64,000 nucleotides of DNA from Streptomyces sp. NBC_00102 (GCF_026343115.1 NZ_JAPEMC010000001.1:4359501-4423500), one strand, 5' to 3'; counted from the first letter of the stretch, positions 26,501 to 35,125 are shown. The notes: generated by a model not told the origin, from the letters alone. Program-made: numbers and translations.

Positions 26501-27442
26501 ATGACGCTGACCGTCACCGACCTGCGGGTCCACTACCGCACCCTGCGCGGCGAGGTCCGGGCGCTGGACGGCGTCGGCTTCGACGTGGCCGACGGCGAGA
26601 TCCTGGGCCTGGCGGGCGAGTCCGGCTGCGGCAAGACCACCCTCGGCAAGTCCCTGATCCGGCTGGACGGCCGGATGCGGCACGCCGGCGGCACCGTCAC
26701 CCTCGACGGCGAGGACGTGCCCATCGCCGACGACCGGGCGATGAACGCCTTCCGCTTCCACCGCATCTCGCTCGTACCGCAGTACTCGATGAGCGCCCTC
26801 AACCCGACCCGGCGCATCGGCCGCATGATCCGCGAACTCCTCGCCTCGCGCGGGGTGAGCGTGGACACCGCCGAACTCCACCGCCGGCTCGACCTGGTGG
26901 GCCTGGAGCCCAGTGTGCTCGACCGGTACCCGATCGAGCTGTCCGGCGGGATGAAACAGCGCACCGTCATGGTGATCTCCACCCTGCTCGACCCGGCCCT
27001 CCTCATCGCCGACGAGGTCACCTCCGCCCTCGACGTCTCCACCCAGAAGGCGGTCGTCACCGCACTGACCGGACTGCGCGACGCGGGCCTCGTCACCAGC
27101 ATGCTCTTCATCACCCACGACCTGGCCCTGACCTCGCACATCGCCGACTCGATCATGGTGATGTACGCCGGGAAACTCGCCGAGAAGGCACCGACCCGGG
27201 TCCTCACGGCCGAACCCCGCCACCCGTACACCCGGATGCTCCTCGGCTCGCTCCCCGAAGTCGGCGTACGCCACCGGGACCGGCCGCTCAGCGGCATCGC
27301 GGGCTCCCCGCCCTCGCTCCTCGACCCTCCGGCCGGCTGCCGCTTCCGCGACCGCTGCCCGCTCGCCGACGCCGGCTGCGCCGAGGAGCCGCCCGTCGTG
27401 GAGATCGCCCCCCGTCACTCCGTCGCGTGCTGGAAGGCATGA
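26501..27442 (+). CDS. ABC transporter ATP-binding protein (OppD/DppD type)
   Basis: This is a 313-residue ATPase with Walker A GESGCGKTT, ABC signature LSGGMKQRTVMVISTLL (the M-K-Q variant usual for OppD), Walker B ALLIADEVTSALDV, and H-loop FITHDLAL. The C-terminal Opp-specific extension has the cysteine-containing CRFRDRCPLADAGC motif. ATPases of this type work as heterodimers, here with the product of the next gene, whose start overlaps this stop. Confidence 0.95.
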   Translation: MTLTVTDLRVHYRTLRGEVRALDGVGFDVADGEILGLAGESGCGKTTLGKSLIRLDGRMRHAGGTVTLDGEDVPIADDRAMNAFRFHRISLVPQYSMSALNPTRRIGRMIRELLASRGVSVDTAELHRRLDLVGLEPSVLDRYPIELSGGMKQRTVMVISTLLDPALLIADEVTSALDVSTQKAVVTALTGLRDAGLVTSMLFITHDLALTSHIADSIMVMYAGKLAEKAPTRVLTAEPRHPYTRMLLGSLPEVGVRHRDRPLSGIAGSPPSLLDPPAGCRFRDRCPLADAGCAEEPPVVEIAPRHSVACWKA

Positions 27443-28344
27443 TGCTGACCCTGGACCGAGTCACCAAGACCTACCGCGCGGGCGCCTTCGGCGGCGGCTC
27501 CGTCACCGCCGTCGACCGGGTCTCCTTCGACGCGGCACCCGGCGAAGTCGTCTCCCTCATCGGCGAGAGCGGCAGCGGCAAGTCCACCATCGGGCGCATG
27601 ATCCTCGGCCTCACCGGGATCTCCGGCGGCAGCCTCACCCTGGACGGCGCCCCCGTCCGCCCGGGCAAGGACTTCTACCGCCGCGTCCAGGGCGTCTTCC
27701 AGGACCCCTTCTCCTGCTACAACCCCGTCTTCAAGGCCGACCGTGTCTTCGACATGATCCGCCGCGCCTACCACTCCGGCGTCCCCGACCGCGAGTGGGC
27801 CGGCCGGGTCGAGAAGGCCGTCCGGGACGTCCGCCTCGACCCCGGGCAGGTACTCGGCCGCTACCCGCACCAGCTCAGCGGCGGCCAGTTGCAGCGCCTC
27901 CTCATCGCCCGCGCCCTCCTGCTCGACCTGAGTTTCCTGGTCGCCGACGAGATCACCAGCATGCTCGACGCCTCCACCCGCATCGACGTGCTCAACCTGC
28001 TGGCCGGGCTGAAGGAACGCGGCCTCGGCGTCCTCTACATCACCCACGACCTCTCCCTCGGCACCTACCTCGCCGAGCGGACCGTGGTGCTCCGCCGGGG
28101 CCGGGTCGTGGAACGCGGCGACACCCAGAAGGTGTTCGGCAACCCCCTGCACCCGTACACCCGGACCCTGCTGGCCGCCGTGCCCCGGCTCAACACCCCC
28201 TGGGAGCCGCCGGAGCCGGTGGAGAGCTGCGCGTACCACCGGGGCACCCCGGAACCGGACGGCGGTGGCGGGCTGCACCAAGCCGAAGAAGATCACTTCG
28301 TGGCCTGTGCCGGACTCCCCGACTGCGGAAGGATCACCGCGTGA
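27439..28344 (+). CDS. ABC transporter ATP-binding protein (OppF/DppF type)
   Basis: This is an approximately 301-residue ATPase. The start is ATG 27439 or ATG 27442; GGAAGG at 27432-27437 precedes both. It has Walker A GESGSGKST, ABC signature LSGGQLQRLLIARALLL, Walker B FLVADEITSMLDA, and H-loop YITHDLSL. The C-terminal segment contains ESCAYHRGTPEP and the family Cys residues. Its stop overlaps the GTG of the beta-mannosidase gene, so uptake and hydrolysis are translationally coupled. Confidence 0.94.
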   Translation: MMLTLDRVTKTYRAGAFGGGSVTAVDRVSFDAAPGEVVSLIGESGSGKSTIGRMILGLTGISGGSLTLDGAPVRPGKDFYRRVQGVFQDPFSCYNPVFKADRVFDMIRRAYHSGVPDREWAGRVEKAVRDVRLDPGQVLGRYPHQLSGGQLQRLLIARALLLDLSFLVADEITSMLDASTRIDVLNLLAGLKERGLGVLYITHDLSLGTYLAERTVVLRRGRVVERGDTQKVFGNPLHPYTRTLLAAVPRLNTPWEPPEPVESCAYHRGTPEPDGGGGLHQAEEDHFVACAGLPDCGRITA

Positions 28345-30782
28345 CCCTCCACCGACTGCCCCTCGCCGAAGGCTGGACCCTGCACCCCGCCGGACCGGTC
28401 CCCGTGCCCCTCCCCGCCGACGGCATACCCGCCACCGTCCCCGGCTGCGTCCACACCGACCTCCTCGCGGCGGGGCTCATCGACGACCCGTACCTGGACG
28501 ACAACGAGACCCGGCTCGGCTGGATCGGCCGCACCGACTGGACCTACCGCACCACCTTCCAGCGGTCGACCGCCGGTGAGGACTGCGCGGACCTCTGCTT
28601 CGACGGCCTCGACACCGTCGCCACCGTCACCCTGAACGGCACCGAACTCGGCCGCACCGCCAACCAGCACCGCTCCTACCGCTTCCCCGCCGAGCACCTG
28701 CTCCGCGAGGGCGCCAACACCCTGGAAGTCCGCTTCACCGCCCCGTACGCCTACGCCGAAGCGCTCCGCGAACGGCTCGGCGACCGCCCCGGCGCCTATG
28801 CGGAGCCGTATGCCTTCATCCGGAAGATGGCCTGCAACTTCGGCTGGGACTGGGGCCCGACCCTGGTCACCTCCGGCATCTGGCGCCCCGCCGCCCTGGA
28901 GAGCTGGACCGGCCCCCGCATCGCCGGGGTGAAGCTCCTCGGCGACGTGGACCCCGACGGCGTACCGCGCCTGACCGCGACGCTGACCGTGGACCGCCGG
29001 GGCGAGCACGGCGACGGCCCGAAGGCGCTCGCCGCGCACGTCGAAATCGGGGGCGAGCGGCATGCGCTGGCCGTCCCCGCCGACGGGACGACCGCGACCC
29101 TCGTCGTGCCCGTCCCGCAGGCCGAACGCTGGTGGCCGCACAGCCACGGCGAGCAGCCGCTGTACGCCGTCCAGGTCCGGCTCGGCGACCAGGTCTGGCA
29201 GGGCAGGACCGGCTTCCGCACGGTCTCCCTGGAGCGCGAGGCGTTCCGGATCGCGGTCAACGACGAGCCGGTGTTCGTCCGGGGCGTGAACTGGATCCCC
29301 GACGACTGCTTCCCCTCCCGGATCACCCGCCGGCACCTCTCCGACCGCCTCGACGAAGCCGTCGCCGCCGGGGTCAACCTCGTACGCGTCTGGGGCGGCG
29401 GCCTCTACGAGAGCGACGACTTCTACGAACTCGCCGACGAAAAGGGCCTGTTGGTCTGGCAGGACTTCCTCTTCGCCTGCGCGGCCTACCCCGAGGAGCA
29501 ACCACTCCACGACGAGGTCGAGGCGGAGGCCCGCGAGAACGTCGTCCGCCTCGCCCCGCACCCCTCGCTCGTCCTGTGGTGCGGCAACAACGAGAACCTG
29601 GAGGGCCACGCCGACTGGGGCTGGGCCAAGGAACTCGGGGACCGCACCTGGGGGTACGGCTACTACCACGAGCTGCTCCCCGCGATCTGCGCCGAACTCG
29701 ACCCCACCCGCCCCTACTGGCCCGGCTCGCCCTACTCCGGATCGCCCGAACTCCCCCCGAACGAGCCGACGCTGGGCACGGTCCACCTCTGGGACGTGTG
29801 GAACCGGGTCGACTACCGCCACTACGCCGACCACGCGCACCGCTTCGTCGCCGAGTTCGGCTTCCAGGGCCCGCCCGCGTACGCCACCCTCCGGCGCGCG
29901 ATCAGCGGCCCGCTCGCGCCCGACGCCCCGTACGTGACCCACCACCAGAAGGCCGAGGACGGCGACGCCAAACTGCTGCGCGGGCTCGGCGACCACCTCC
30001 CGCGGCCGGGCGGCACGGGCGCCGCCTCCTTCGACGACTGGCACTGGCTCACCCAGCTCAACCAGGCCCGCGCCGTCGCCTTCGGCATCCGCCACTTCCG
30101 CTCCCACACGCCGTACTGCATGGGCTCCGTCGTCTGGCAGCTCAACGACTGCTGGCCCGTCGTCTCCTGGTCCGCCCTCGACGGCGACGGCCGCCGCAAA
30201 CCCCTCTGGTACGCCCTGCGTTCCGTCTACGCCGACCGCCTCGCCGTCCTCCGTGACGCCACCCTCCACCTGGTCAACGACGCGGCCGAGCCCTGGGAGG
30301 GCACCCTCCACCTGACCCGGCACGCGCTCGACGGCACCGTGCTGGCCGAGGAGCGGCTGCCCGTCGCCACGGCCGCCCGCGACGTCACCCGCGTACCCCT
30401 CCCGCAGTCCGTCGCCGCCCCCGCCGACCCGGCGCGCGAACTGCTGGTGGTCCGGCTCGGGGAGCTGCGGACCGTGGAGTTCTACGCGGAGGACACCGCC
30501 GTGGACCTGCCCCCGGCCCGCTGGACGGCGACCGTCACCCCTCGCACCGGCGATCCCGCCGCCTACGAGGTCCGGGTGACGGCCCACACCCTCCTGCGCG
30601 ACCTCGCGCTCTTCCCGGACCGCCTGGACCCGGCGGCCCGGGTGGACGACATGCTCACGACCCTCCTCCCCGGCGAAACCGCCGTCTTCCGGGTCACCGG
30701 AGCCCGCCTCGACGACCCGGAGGCCCTCACCCGGAAGCCGGTGCTGCGCTGCGTCAACGACGTGGCCGGGCCTCCCGCGTAG
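28341..30782 (+). CDS. Beta-mannosidase, glycoside hydrolase family 2
   Basis: This 813-residue enzyme, without a signal peptide, should act in the cytoplasm on imported beta-mannosides. GTG 28341 overlaps the previous stop (GTGA). The N-terminal galactose-binding-like domain (ATVPGCVHTDLLAAGLIDDPYLDDNE...WTYRTTF) and the sandwich lead to the TIM barrel: NWIPDDCFPSRI, VWGGGLYESDDFYELADEKGLLVWQDFLFACAAYP, acid/base Glu418 in WCGNNENLEGH, and nucleophile Glu505 in FVAEFGFQGPPAY. The pattern fits beta-mannosidase rather than beta-galactosidase or beta-glucuronidase. It completes the transporter operon. Confidence 0.93.
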   Translation: MTLHRLPLAEGWTLHPAGPVPVPLPADGIPATVPGCVHTDLLAAGLIDDPYLDDNETRLGWIGRTDWTYRTTFQRSTAGEDCADLCFDGLDTVATVTLNGTELGRTANQHRSYRFPAEHLLREGANTLEVRFTAPYAYAEALRERLGDRPGAYAEPYAFIRKMACNFGWDWGPTLVTSGIWRPAALESWTGPRIAGVKLLGDVDPDGVPRLTATLTVDRRGEHGDGPKALAAHVEIGGERHALAVPADGTTATLVVPVPQAERWWPHSHGEQPLYAVQVRLGDQVWQGRTGFRTVSLEREAFRIAVNDEPVFVRGVNWIPDDCFPSRITRRHLSDRLDEAVAAGVNLVRVWGGGLYESDDFYELADEKGLLVWQDFLFACAAYPEEQPLHDEVEAEARENVVRLAPHPSLVLWCGNNENLEGHADWGWAKELGDRTWGYGYYHELLPAICAELDPTRPYWPGSPYSGSPELPPNEPTLGTVHLWDVWNRVDYRHYADHAHRFVAEFGFQGPPAYATLRRAISGPLAPDAPYVTHHQKAEDGDAKLLRGLGDHLPRPGGTGAASFDDWHWLTQLNQARAVAFGIRHFRSHTPYCMGSVVWQLNDCWPVVSWSALDGDGRRKPLWYALRSVYADRLAVLRDATLHLVNDAAEPWEGTLHLTRHALDGTVLAEERLPVATAARDVTRVPLPQSVAAPADPARELLVVRLGELRTVEFYAEDTAVDLPPARWTATVTPRTGDPAAYEVRVTAHTLLRDLALFPDRLDPAARVDDMLTTLLPGETAVFRVTGARLDDPEALTRKPVLRCVNDVAGPPA

Positions 30783-31058
30783 GGGTCGGGGAGGCGCAGG
30801 GGAGGCGCAGGGGTGGCGAGACCCTGGCGAGCGGTGGCTGAAGACCGGCGCATTCGTCCGTAAGGGTGCGGCGACTTTCCGTCAATCCCGTTCGCCGGGG
30901 AGAAGGACCATGATCGGGACGGGTGCGTGGTCATGACCTCGGGGCGGGGTCTGACGCCCCATCAAACGATCAATAAAATAAGACAACATCGCGCTACTGC
31001 GCCGCTGATGGGGGGCGCCCCCCGATAGGGTCAAGTCCCGACGCGGAGCCGCGCGCAA

Positions 31059-31141
31059 GCCCGGGTGGTGGAACGCAGACACGGCGAGCTTAAACCTCGC
31101 TGCCCCTCGGGGGCGTGCCGGTTCGAGTCCGGCTCCGGGCA
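31059..31141 (+). tRNA. bldA: tRNA-Leu (UAA anticodon), bldA
   Basis: This is a class II tRNA. The acceptor GCCCGGG (31059-31065) pairs with TCCGGGC (31134-31140). The anticodon stem GCGAG/CTCGC holds loop CTTAAAC, with anticodon TAA. A long variable arm and the T-arm CCGGTTCGAGTCCGG are present. The discriminator base is A at 31141 and the CCA is not encoded. UAA reads UUA, the rarest codon in Streptomyces; the gene for this tRNA is bldA, needed for aerial growth and antibiotic production. Sequence agreement with the S. coelicolor bldA tRNA, from memory, is very close. Confidence 0.95.
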
Positions 31142-31369
31142 CTCACATCCATCGCCGCTCCGGCCCGAGGAAGGGTCACGGCCTGCCGTGGACGCCGGCG
31201 TGTGCGGGCGCCCGGACGCCAGGGCGTGCGGGCGCCCCCGGATCGCCGGAGCCCTCGGCGCGAGGGCTGCACGCGGCCGGGCGGAACGTGCGACTCATCC
31301 GCAGGCAAAGGCTTTCGGCCAAGCTGTGCCGGGCCTCATCCGGTCGCCTCCCGGGTGCCGAATTCCTAC

Positions 31370-31522
31370 GTGACCACACGAAGAGAGGGCCCTCGCGCGG
31401 CGGAGCCCGATGCCGCATACCGTGCCTATCTGACGCATACCATCCACTGCTCGACGTGCCGGGCCGGTGAACGGTGCGCCACCGCGTCGCGTCTGGCCGA
31501 GGAATGGCGGAGGTTCCGTTGA
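31370..31522 (+). CDS. Small hypothetical Cys-containing protein
   Basis: This is a 50-residue ORF ending YRAYLTHTIHCSTCRAGERCATASRLAEEWRRFR. HCSTCRAGERC has three closely spaced Cys and a His. GTG 31370 is the probable start, with GTG 31355 an alternative; no clear ribosome-binding site is seen. Similar short Streptomyces proteins with a C-x2-C-x-A-G-x-x-C motif and a C-terminal W-R exist. The function is unknown. It is coupled to the next gene by a TTGA stop/start overlap. Confidence 0.6.
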   Translation: MTTRREGPRAAEPDAAYRAYLTHTIHCSTCRAGERCATASRLAEEWRRFR

Positions 31523-31719
31523 TCTGTGTGGACTGCGATCAGGCCATTGTCGGGCCGGCCGTGTTGGTGTCCGAGGCGGACAGCATGTCCGGGGCGCGGG
31601 CCGATGCCTACGCCCACCCCGCGAACTCCCCGGAGTGCGTGCCCCGTACGCCCGGCAAGGCGAGGCTGCGGCGCCTCATCGACGGCGGGGTGGGACCGGG
31701 GCGCGCCGGAACGGGGTGA
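31519..31719 (+). CDS. Small hypothetical protein, CxxC type
   Basis: This is a 66-residue protein from TTG 31519 (GGAGG at 31509-31513, spacing 5), or from ATG 31504. The sequence begins LICVDCDQAIVGPAVLVSEADSMSGARADAYAHP and contains NSPECVP. The N-terminal CVDC and later Cys and His residues suggest a small zinc-ribbon-like fold. The function is unknown. Start and stop codons overlap with the preceding small gene, which supports both being real. Confidence 0.6.
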   Translation: MICVDCDQAIVGPAVLVSEADSMSGARADAYAHPANSPECVPRTPGKARLRRLIDGGVGPGRAGTG

Positions 31720-31760
31720 CCGGGCAGGGCCCCAGGGCGGGCCCGGTCACCCCGTTCCGG
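31706..31760 (+). terminator. Strong hairpin after the small gene pair
   Basis: A perfect 19-bp stem (31706-31724 with 31742-31760) has a 17-base loop. Its left arm includes the last codons of the preceding gene. Confidence 0.75.
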
Positions 31761-31833
31761 TCGGGCGGGGCGGGCTTCCGGTGTGGGGTAAATCCAGCTG
31801 CGCGAGGACGGGTTCGAGCCGCACCATGGGCTG

Positions 31834-32421
31834 ATGCGGAAGATTCCCACGCTGTTCCTGCGCGACTTCTCGACCCGCCCGGCGGGCGTACTCCCCGAGG
31901 TGACACCCGGCTGCGGCTGGGTGCTCTCCGGGGAGGGCGTGGCCACGCGCAAGTACGACGGCACGTGCCTGCGGATGGACGGGGCGGGGGCCTGGTGGGC
32001 GCGGCGCGAGGTGCGGGCCGGGCGGGCGGCGCCCCCGGAGTTCGTCCCCCTGTCCACCGACCCGGCGACGGGGAAGACGGTCGGCTGGGAGCCGGTCGCG
32101 GGGTCGTCCTTCGCGAAGTTCCACGCGGAGGCGCTGGCCGCGGACGGGGGCCGGGACTGGTTCCCGGGGACGTACGAACTGATCGGGCCGAGGATCAACG
32201 GGAACCCCGAGCGCAGTGATGCGCACCGGCTGGTCGAGCACGCCGGTGCCGAGCGACTCCCCGTGCCGGAGCTGACGTTCGACGGTATCCGTGCGGGTGT
32301 GCTCGCGCTGGCGGCGGCCGACGGGTGCGAGGGGATCGTCTGGCACCACCCCGACGGGCGGATGGCGAAGATCAAGGCCCGGGACTTCCCCCGTGCCGAC
32401 GGTCCGGCGACGGCCCGGTGA
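31834..32421 (+). CDS. RNA ligase family protein (compact nucleotidyltransferase)
   Basis: This 195-residue protein has nucleotidyltransferase motifs of RNA/DNA ligases. Motif I is K40 in RKYDGT, the expected site of AMP attachment. A motif III-like segment lies at PGTYELIGPRINGNP. Motif IV is EGIVWHH (E166). Motif V is AKIKARDF (K179, K181). It is shorter than T4 Rnl1 or Rnl2 and has no C-terminal domain. Related stand-alone proteins are annotated as RNA ligase 1 family or DUF5565. It sits about 690 bases downstream of bldA. A role in RNA repair is plausible but not shown. Confidence 0.8.
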   Translation: MRKIPTLFLRDFSTRPAGVLPEVTPGCGWVLSGEGVATRKYDGTCLRMDGAGAWWARREVRAGRAAPPEFVPLSTDPATGKTVGWEPVAGSSFAKFHAEALAADGGRDWFPGTYELIGPRINGNPERSDAHRLVEHAGAERLPVPELTFDGIRAGVLALAAADGCEGIVWHHPDGRMAKIKARDFPRADGPATAR

Positions 32422-32445
32422 ACACTCCGGCGCCCCGTGACGCTC

Positions 32446-32901
32446 TCAGGGCCGGGGCCAGGGCCGGCCGCCGAGGCGTTCCAGGTCCGAGTTGAAGCGG
32501 CGGAGGTAGTCGGCGAAGGCGGCGACGTCCTCGCGCGGCCAGTCGACCATGACCCGGCCCAGGGAGGCGACCGTCCCCTCGCGCTCCTCGTCGAGGATGC
32601 GGCCGCCCTCGGCGGTGATGCGGAACTTGCGGGCCATGCCGCCCGCCGGGTCGGGGATGCGCTCCACGAGCCCGGCGCGCATCGCGGCCGTGGTCTGGCG
32701 GTTGAGCGTGGAGACGTCGAGGTCGAAGGCCTCGCTCAACTCTCCGATGGACATGGGCCCCTGGATGCGTATGCGGCTGAGCAGGATGTACGCGCTCCGC
32801 TCCAGGACGCCGTCCTCGCGGCGGCCCTTGCGGTGGTTGAGGAGCCCGTGCCGACTGAGCAGCATCTGCTCGTACTCGACGTCCTTGACCGCGCTGTCCA
32901 T
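32446..32901 (-). CDS. MarR-family transcriptional regulator
   Basis: This is a 151-residue winged-helix regulator starting at ATG 32901, with GGAGG upstream. The body LERSAYILLSRIRIQGPMSIGELSEAFDLDVSTLNRQTTAAMRAGLVERIPDPAGGMARKFRITAEGGRIL is the MarR DNA-binding domain with its beta-wing. It is divergent from an MFS efflux gene with two inverted repeats between, the standard arrangement for an autoregulated drug-efflux repressor. Confidence 0.92.
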   Translation of the reverse strand: MDSAVKDVEYEQMLLSRHGLLNHRKGRREDGVLERSAYILLSRIRIQGPMSIGELSEAFDLDVSTLNRQTTAAMRAGLVERIPDPAGGMARKFRITAEGGRILDEEREGTVASLGRVMVDWPREDVAAFADYLRRFNSDLERLGGRPWPRP

Positions 32902-32976
32902 GGGTGGGTTGCCTCCAGCTTCCTGCCGGGCCGGTGCGTCGGGGTCCCGGGTGGCCCGGCTCCATCCTGACACATG

Positions 32977-33008
32977 ATGTGCATCGAGCACATGACATGC
33001 ATAATGCA
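32977..33008. promoter_or_regulatory. Two inverted repeats in the MarR/MFS divergent promoter
   Basis: ATGTGC-ATCGA-GCACAT (32977-32993) and TGCAT-A-ATGCA (32998-33008) lie in an AT-rich 205-base divergent region. They are the probable MarR operators. Confidence 0.6.
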
Positions 33009-33106
33009 ATGGGAATGTACGATGCTCACCCTTTCCCCGCCCCGCTCCAGCCCGCCCGATTTTCGTCCCGGACCTCCCGTCCCGACCCCCATCGAGGAAT
33101 CGCGTT

Positions 33107-34564
33107 ATGGATGCCCCCCAGCCCACGGCCCGCACAGGCGGCGTGATCACCACGCTGGCCCTCGCCGGCACCGCCGCCGCGATCATGCAGACCCTGGTCA
33201 CCCCGCTGATCGCCGAGCTCCCGCAGATCCTGCACACCTCCTCCTCGAACACGGCCTGGGTGATCACGGTCACGCTGCTCGTCGCGGGCGTCTGCGTGCC
33301 GGTCACCGGCCGCCTCGGCGACCTCCTCGGCAAGCGCCGGATGCTCCTGGCCTGCGCCGTCCCGCTGATCGTCGGCTCCGTGGTCTGCGCGCTGTCCTCC
33401 TCCATCGTGCCGATGATCATCGGCCGGGGTCTCCAGGGCATGGGCATGGGCATGGTGCCGCTCGGCATCGCGCTCCTCCGTGACGTGGTCCCCGCCGAGA
33501 AGCTCAGCAGCTCGATCGCTCTGGTCAGCGCCTCCATGGGTATCGGCGGCGCCCTCGGCCTGCCGATCTCCGCCGCCGTCGCCGAGTACACGAGCTGGCG
33601 GGTCCTGTTCTGGGGCTCCGCGGTGCTCGCGCTGATCGTCGCCGTACTGATCCACACCTTCGTCCCCGACGTCCCCGCCGGGGCCAAGGGCCAGCGCTTC
33701 GACGCACCCGGAGCGGTCGGGCTCGCCATCGGCCTGGTCTCCCTGCTGCTCGCCATCTCCAAGGGCGCCGACTGGGGCTGGGCCTCCGGCACCACGCTCG
33801 GCCTGTTCGCCGTGGCCGTCGTCGCCCTGGGCCTCTGGGGCTTCTACGAGCTCCGCACCCGCGACCCGCTGGTCGACCTGCGGACCACCGCTCGCCCCCG
33901 CGTCCTCATGACCAACATCTCCTCGATCCTGGTCGGCGTCGGCATGTACTCCTTCATGCTGATCGCCCCGCAGCTCCTCCAGTTCCCCGAGGCCACCGGC
34001 TACGGTCTGGGCCAGTCGATGCTCGCGTGCGGCCTCTGGATGGCCCCCGGCGGCGTGATGATGATGATCGTCTCCCCGCTCGGCGGAAAGCTGATCAACG
34101 CCCGCGGCCCGAAGATCGCCCTCGTCCTCGGCGCGCTCGTCATCTCCGCCGGATACGGCCTCTCCCTCGTCCTCATGGGCTCCGCCTGGGGCCTGATGAT
34201 CGTCGGAATCGTCATCAACAGCGGCGTCGGCCTCGCCTACGGCGCGATGCCCGCCCTGATCATGAGCTCGGTCCCGATCTCCGAGACCGCCGCCGCCAAC
34301 GGGTTCAACACCCTGATGCGCTCGCTCGGTACGACCATCGGCTCGGCCGTCATCGGTGTGGTCCTCGCCCAGATGACCATCAACCTCGGCGGCCACACCC
34401 TCGCCTCCGAGGACGGCTTCCGCGTCGGCCTGACGGTCGGCTGCGGCGTCGCCCTGGTCGCCGCCGCCGTCGCCGCGTTCATCCCGGGCCTCGTCCGCCC
34501 GGCCGCCGACAAGGACGAGGCCGGCGAGGCCCCGGCCGCGAAGGCCGCCGTCGAAGCCGCCTGA
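33107..34564 (+). CDS. MFS multidrug efflux transporter (DHA2/EmrB-QacA type)
   Basis: This 485-residue protein has about fourteen transmembrane helices. The DHA2 signatures are visible: an early TPLIAELPQILHTSSSNTAWVITVTLLVAGVCVPVTGRLGDLLGKRRMLL (motif A region) and ALVSASMGIGGALGLPISAAVAEYTSWRVLFW (antiporter motif C region). It should export drugs or metabolites using the proton gradient. Control by the divergent MarR protein is likely. A hairpin terminator follows. Confidence 0.93.
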   Translation: MDAPQPTARTGGVITTLALAGTAAAIMQTLVTPLIAELPQILHTSSSNTAWVITVTLLVAGVCVPVTGRLGDLLGKRRMLLACAVPLIVGSVVCALSSSIVPMIIGRGLQGMGMGMVPLGIALLRDVVPAEKLSSSIALVSASMGIGGALGLPISAAVAEYTSWRVLFWGSAVLALIVAVLIHTFVPDVPAGAKGQRFDAPGAVGLAIGLVSLLLAISKGADWGWASGTTLGLFAVAVVALGLWGFYELRTRDPLVDLRTTARPRVLMTNISSILVGVGMYSFMLIAPQLLQFPEATGYGLGQSMLACGLWMAPGGVMMMIVSPLGGKLINARGPKIALVLGALVISAGYGLSLVLMGSAWGLMIVGIVINSGVGLAYGAMPALIMSSVPISETAAANGFNTLMRSLGTTIGSAVIGVVLAQMTINLGGHTLASEDGFRVGLTVGCGVALVAAAVAAFIPGLVRPAADKDEAGEAPAAKAAVEAA

Positions 34565-34590
34565 CGTACCGTCCGAAGCTCTACGAGGCA

Positions 34591-34620
34591 GGGCCCCGCA
34601 CACCCAGGTGTGCGGGGCCC
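34591..34620. terminator. Terminator between the MFS gene and the DUF5959 gene
   Basis: A perfect 13-bp stem (34591-34603 with 34608-34620) with loop CCAG sits between convergent genes. Confidence 0.8.
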
Positions 34621-34651
34621 CGCCTCCGTACGTCCGGACAGCTCCGGGCCG

Positions 34652-35125
34652 TCACCGCTTCCGGCCGGGACTCCACGCGTAGGCACCCGGAGACGTCTCG
34701 ACGACCTCGCGCGGCCAGACCCGCCGGACCTGCTCCAGGCGCTCCCGGTGCTCGGCGATCCAGCCTTCGTGGGGCCGTGTTCCCCACAGAACCGTCATCC
34801 GGTCCGGGGCATCCACCTCGATCGACAGCCAACCGCCGTCCTCGTGGACGTGGATGCCGAGACCCAGCTCGCCGTCTCCGCCCAGGGATGCCGTCCCGCC
34901 CGGAACCAGGCCGGAGAGCTCCCGCTCCCAGGAGTCCAGGTCGACGGGCAGGAGGTGGAAGTCGAGCCGGGCGTCGGCGAAGCCCGCCGAGAGGAGCACC
35001 TCCGCGCACAGGATGTCGTGACCGGTCAGCGCACCGGGAACGGACCGCCCCGTGACCCGTACGACGCAGCGCTCCCCGTCCGGACCGGGGAGGTGGATCA
35101 GGTCCACCGGAGCGGGTTGCGTCAT
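34652..35125 (-). CDS. DUF5959 family protein
   Basis: This is a 157-residue protein. PVDLIHLPGPDGERCVVRVTGRSVPGALTGHDILCAEVLLSAGFADARLDFHLLPVDLDSWERELSGL matches the pattern of the Streptomyces DUF5959 family, small beta-rich proteins of unknown function. There is no signal or membrane segment. It is followed on the same strand, upstream, by the MOSC gene at 97-base spacing. Confidence 0.75.
   Translation of the reverse strand: MTQPAPVDLIHLPGPDGERCVVRVTGRSVPGALTGHDILCAEVLLSAGFADARLDFHLLPVDLDSWERELSGLVPGGTASLGGDGELGLGIHVHEDGGWLSIEVDAPDRMTVLWGTRPHEGWIAEHRERLEQVRRVWPREVVETSPGAYAWSPGRKR

Noticed and set aside
28293-30587. A 764-codon minus-strand frame opposite beta-mannosidase
   Set aside because: It is the antisense shadow of a GH2 gene whose catalytic motifs are all in the plus frame.
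31010-31023. GGGGGGCGCCCCCC palindrome ahead of bldA
   Set aside because: A pure G/C run palindrome is expected by chance at this GC content, and it is too close to the tRNA to be assigned a role.
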